From: B21-G16 sp003644825 [NCBI: Candidatus Zhuqueibacterota bacterium]
GTDB taxonomy: Bacteria > SM23-31 > B21-G16
DNA length: 8,116 nucleotides
Reading direction: 5' to 3'
Assembly (NCBI GenBank): GCA_003644825.1
Contig: QNDJ01000057.1
Location: forward strand, 1-8,116
Shown here: positions 7,083-8,116 of the stretch, piece after piece
Position numbering within the stretch: the stretch's first letter is position 1
How the letters are laid out: the number at the start of each line of letters is the position of its first letter
The notes under the pieces: model-generated
What the model saw: only the letters and a program-made list of their open reading frames with translations
Databases searched by the model: none
What the model was told of the DNA's origin: nothing
Translations under genes and position numbers: made by a program

Positions 7083-7805
7083 TCAAAATTTTTTTTTCAG
7101 AATTCCTTTTTCGGCAAAACTGAAATATTTTCTTCCTGCAATTATTAAATGGTCTCTTACCGGAATATCCATTATTTTTCCAGTTTCCACCATTTTTTCA
7201 GTAACTTCAATATCTTCCCTGCTCGGGTTCGGGTTTCCACTGGGATGATTATGAACAAGAATAATTCCTGCTGACGATTCTATTATAGCTTCCCGGAAAA
7301 CTTCTCTTACATGGACTATACTTGCATTAAGAATCCCCTCTGTAATTGTTTTTACACTGATTATTTGATTATTGCTATCAAGTAAAACAACCCTGAACTG
7401 TTCTTTTTTTAAATGCTCCATTTTAGGAATAAAAATCCCAGCAACTTCTTCTGGTGAACTAACCTTTACCTTATCAGAAATATTCCTTGAAGCAATTCGT
7501 CTACCTATTTCAAATGCAGCTATTAAAGTAATACTTTTGGCAAAACCAATTCCCTTAAATTTCTTCAGGTCTTTTATCTCTTTAGAAGCAATACTATTAA
7601 GGTTCTTATATTCAATAAGCAGGCTTTTTGCTATATCAAGAGCAGTGATTTTTCCTGTTCCCTGTTGAATTAAAATAGCAAGAAGTTCGGCATCCGTTAA
7701 AGATTCTGAACCAAATTTTAACAATTTTTCCCTTGGTCTTTCATCTTCAGGCCAGTCCTTTATCTTTTTGTGATAGAAAGAATAATCCTTTATTTTATCA
7801 ACCAT
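7083..7805 (-). CDS. radC: RadC family (UPF0758) JAB/MPN-domain protein
   Basis: A complete protein of 240 residues. The N-terminal half begins the family core at IKDWPEDERPREKLLKFG (15-32) and LTDAELLAIL (36-45), followed by a helix-hairpin-helix-like stretch LKKFKGIGFAKS (80-91). The C-terminal half is a JAMM metalloprotease-like domain with Glu156 (ITEGILN), H185-x-H187, S195 and D198 in the H-x-H-x7-S-x2-D spacing, so a zinc site should be intact. Despite the name, a DNA-repair role for RadC is not established and its substrate is unknown. The start has about 14 residues ahead of the usual family beginning. No Shine-Dalgarno precedes the ATG at 7805, but no other ATG, GTG or TTG start lies before the conserved core. 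It follows the terminator of the small upstream gene and precedes the carboxyltransferase by 18 bp. Confidence 0.95.
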   Translation of the reverse strand: MVDKIKDYSFYHKKIKDWPEDERPREKLLKFGSESLTDAELLAILIQQGTGKITALDIAKSLLIEYKNLNSIASKEIKDLKKFKGIGFAKSITLIAAFEIGRRIASRNISDKVKVSSPEEVAGIFIPKMEHLKKEQFRVVLLDSNNQIISVKTITEGILNASIVHVREVFREAIIESSAGIILVHNHPSGNPNPSREDIEVTEKMVETGKIMDIPVRDHLIIAGRKYFSFAEKGILKKKF

Positions 7806-7831
7806 ATTGCAAAAAATATTCTTTTTTTCAT

Positions 7832-7861
7832 AAAAAAGCCTAACTTTTCAATTAGTTAGGC
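7832..7861 (-). terminator. Intrinsic terminator of the small upstream gene
   Basis: On the minus strand the 8-bp perfect stem GCCTAACT/AGTTAGGC (7861-7854 with 7845-7838) encloses an 8-nt loop and is followed at once by six T residues (7837-7832). It lies 48 nt after the stop of the 59-codon gene and 26 nt before the radC ATG. On the plus strand the stem is followed by TATATAAAAAA, so it points towards radC only. Confidence 0.85.
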
Positions 7862-7909
7862 TATATAAAAAATCAATTATTATAAATTAAGTGTTCTTTT
7901 AAGATATAA

Positions 7910-8089
7910 TCAATTTGAAACATCATCAATACTTAAGTCTACATCCTCAAGCTCATCCAGGTCTGCGCGTCCAATCCATTTCCACTTAGCCTCATTCTTC
8001 TTTGCTTTCTTAATAGCACTTTTAACGGCTTCGGGGTCAACCTTAACTATCTTGTAAGGTTTTTTTGCTCTTTCATGTTTTCGTTTCAT
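7910..8089 (-). CDS. Hypothetical 59-residue protein, basic N-terminus and acidic C-terminus
   Basis: The ATG at 8089 opens a 59-codon frame ending in TGA at 7912-7910. An in-frame TGA lies one codon upstream of the ATG (8095-8093), so this is the only ATG start. Residues 1-38 are strongly basic (13 Lys, 2 Arg against 4 acidic) and include KRKHERAKKPYKIVKV and a Lys-rich, probably helical stretch to K31. A WKW-IGRADLDELEDVDL segment (36-52) follows, and residues 39-59 carry eight acidic residues and one Arg. There are no Cys, no signal peptide and no membrane segment. I do not recognise the family. The tidy frame, the distinct charge blocks and a strong terminator 48 nt downstream support a real gene. 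The ribosome-binding site is poor (GAG 3 nt ahead). A small nucleic-acid- or ribosome-associated protein is one guess from the charge pattern only. Confidence 0.62.
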   Translation of the reverse strand: MKRKHERAKKPYKIVKVDPEAVKSAIKKAKKNEAKWKWIGRADLDELEDVDLSIDDVSN

Positions 8090-8116
8090 GGCTCATAAAA
8101 TAGTTAATTTTTACTC

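Noticed and set aside
7879-7884. TATAAT as a firm radC promoter
   Set aside because: No acceptable -35 lies at 16-18 nt, and TATAAT is expected by chance in such AT-rich DNA. It is mentioned only in a finding.
8090-8116. Promoter or upstream gene end at the right edge
   Set aside because: Only 27 bases remain before the window ends, which is too short to support a call.
1-8116. CRISPR array, tRNA, rRNA, insertion sequence or prophage genes
   Set aside because: No regularly spaced repeats, cloverleaf-like sequence, transposase or integrase motifs, or target-site duplications were seen. radC can sit near mobile elements, but its neighbours here are ordinary metabolic genes.

Overview
This window comes from an AT-rich (about one third G+C by eye), Gram-negative, probably anaerobic bacterium. 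The Gram-negative reading rests on a heptose-bisphosphate phosphatase of LPS-core synthesis (gmhB), a predicted lipoprotein and a beta-barrel-like outer-membrane protein. Anaerobic life is suggested by an oxygen-sensitive radical-SAM enzyme of the AmmeMemoRadiSam type and a propionyl/methylmalonyl-CoA carboxyltransferase. The style (AT-rich, loose lipobox, PorV/UPF0164-like barrel, DNRLRE-like lipoprotein, weak Shine-Dalgarno use) fits an uncultured lineage near the FCB group or a WOR-3/Cloacimonadota-type candidate phylum. That placement is inference and I cannot fix the phylum from this sequence.

Every supported gene lies on the minus strand, so transcription runs from high to low coordinates. 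In that order: (1) a 59-codon hypothetical gene (7910-8089), closed by a clear intrinsic terminator (7832-7861); (2) radC (7083-7805), then 18 bp downstream an acyl-CoA carboxyltransferase beta-subunit gene (5514-7064); (3) an 81-bp AT-only gap with a candidate promoter, then glgA, glycogen synthase (3951-5432), closed by a terminator-like hairpin (3897-3936); (4) a tightly packed run of four overlapping genes: gmhB (3295-3891), amrS (2313-3302), a two-domain DNRLRE-like lipoprotein (1162-2316) and an outer-membrane barrel-like protein (1-1178) that runs off the left edge. Overlaps in this last run are 8, 4 and 17 bp, which points to one transcript and translational coupling.

The genes do not form one pathway. 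glgA and gmhB concern carbohydrate (storage glucan and LPS heptose). The lipoprotein and barrel form an envelope pair. The carboxyltransferase belongs to propionate/methylmalonyl-CoA metabolism, with no biotin carboxylase or biotin-carrier subunit in view. I see no mobile element, CRISPR array, tRNA or rRNA. The window is mostly ordinary chromosome. The points most worth a second look are the coupling of amrS to an envelope pair, the two terminator hairpins placed just before start codons that lack a Shine-Dalgarno, a Trp at a normally Gly position in the carboxyltransferase, and the unrecognised dipolar small protein.
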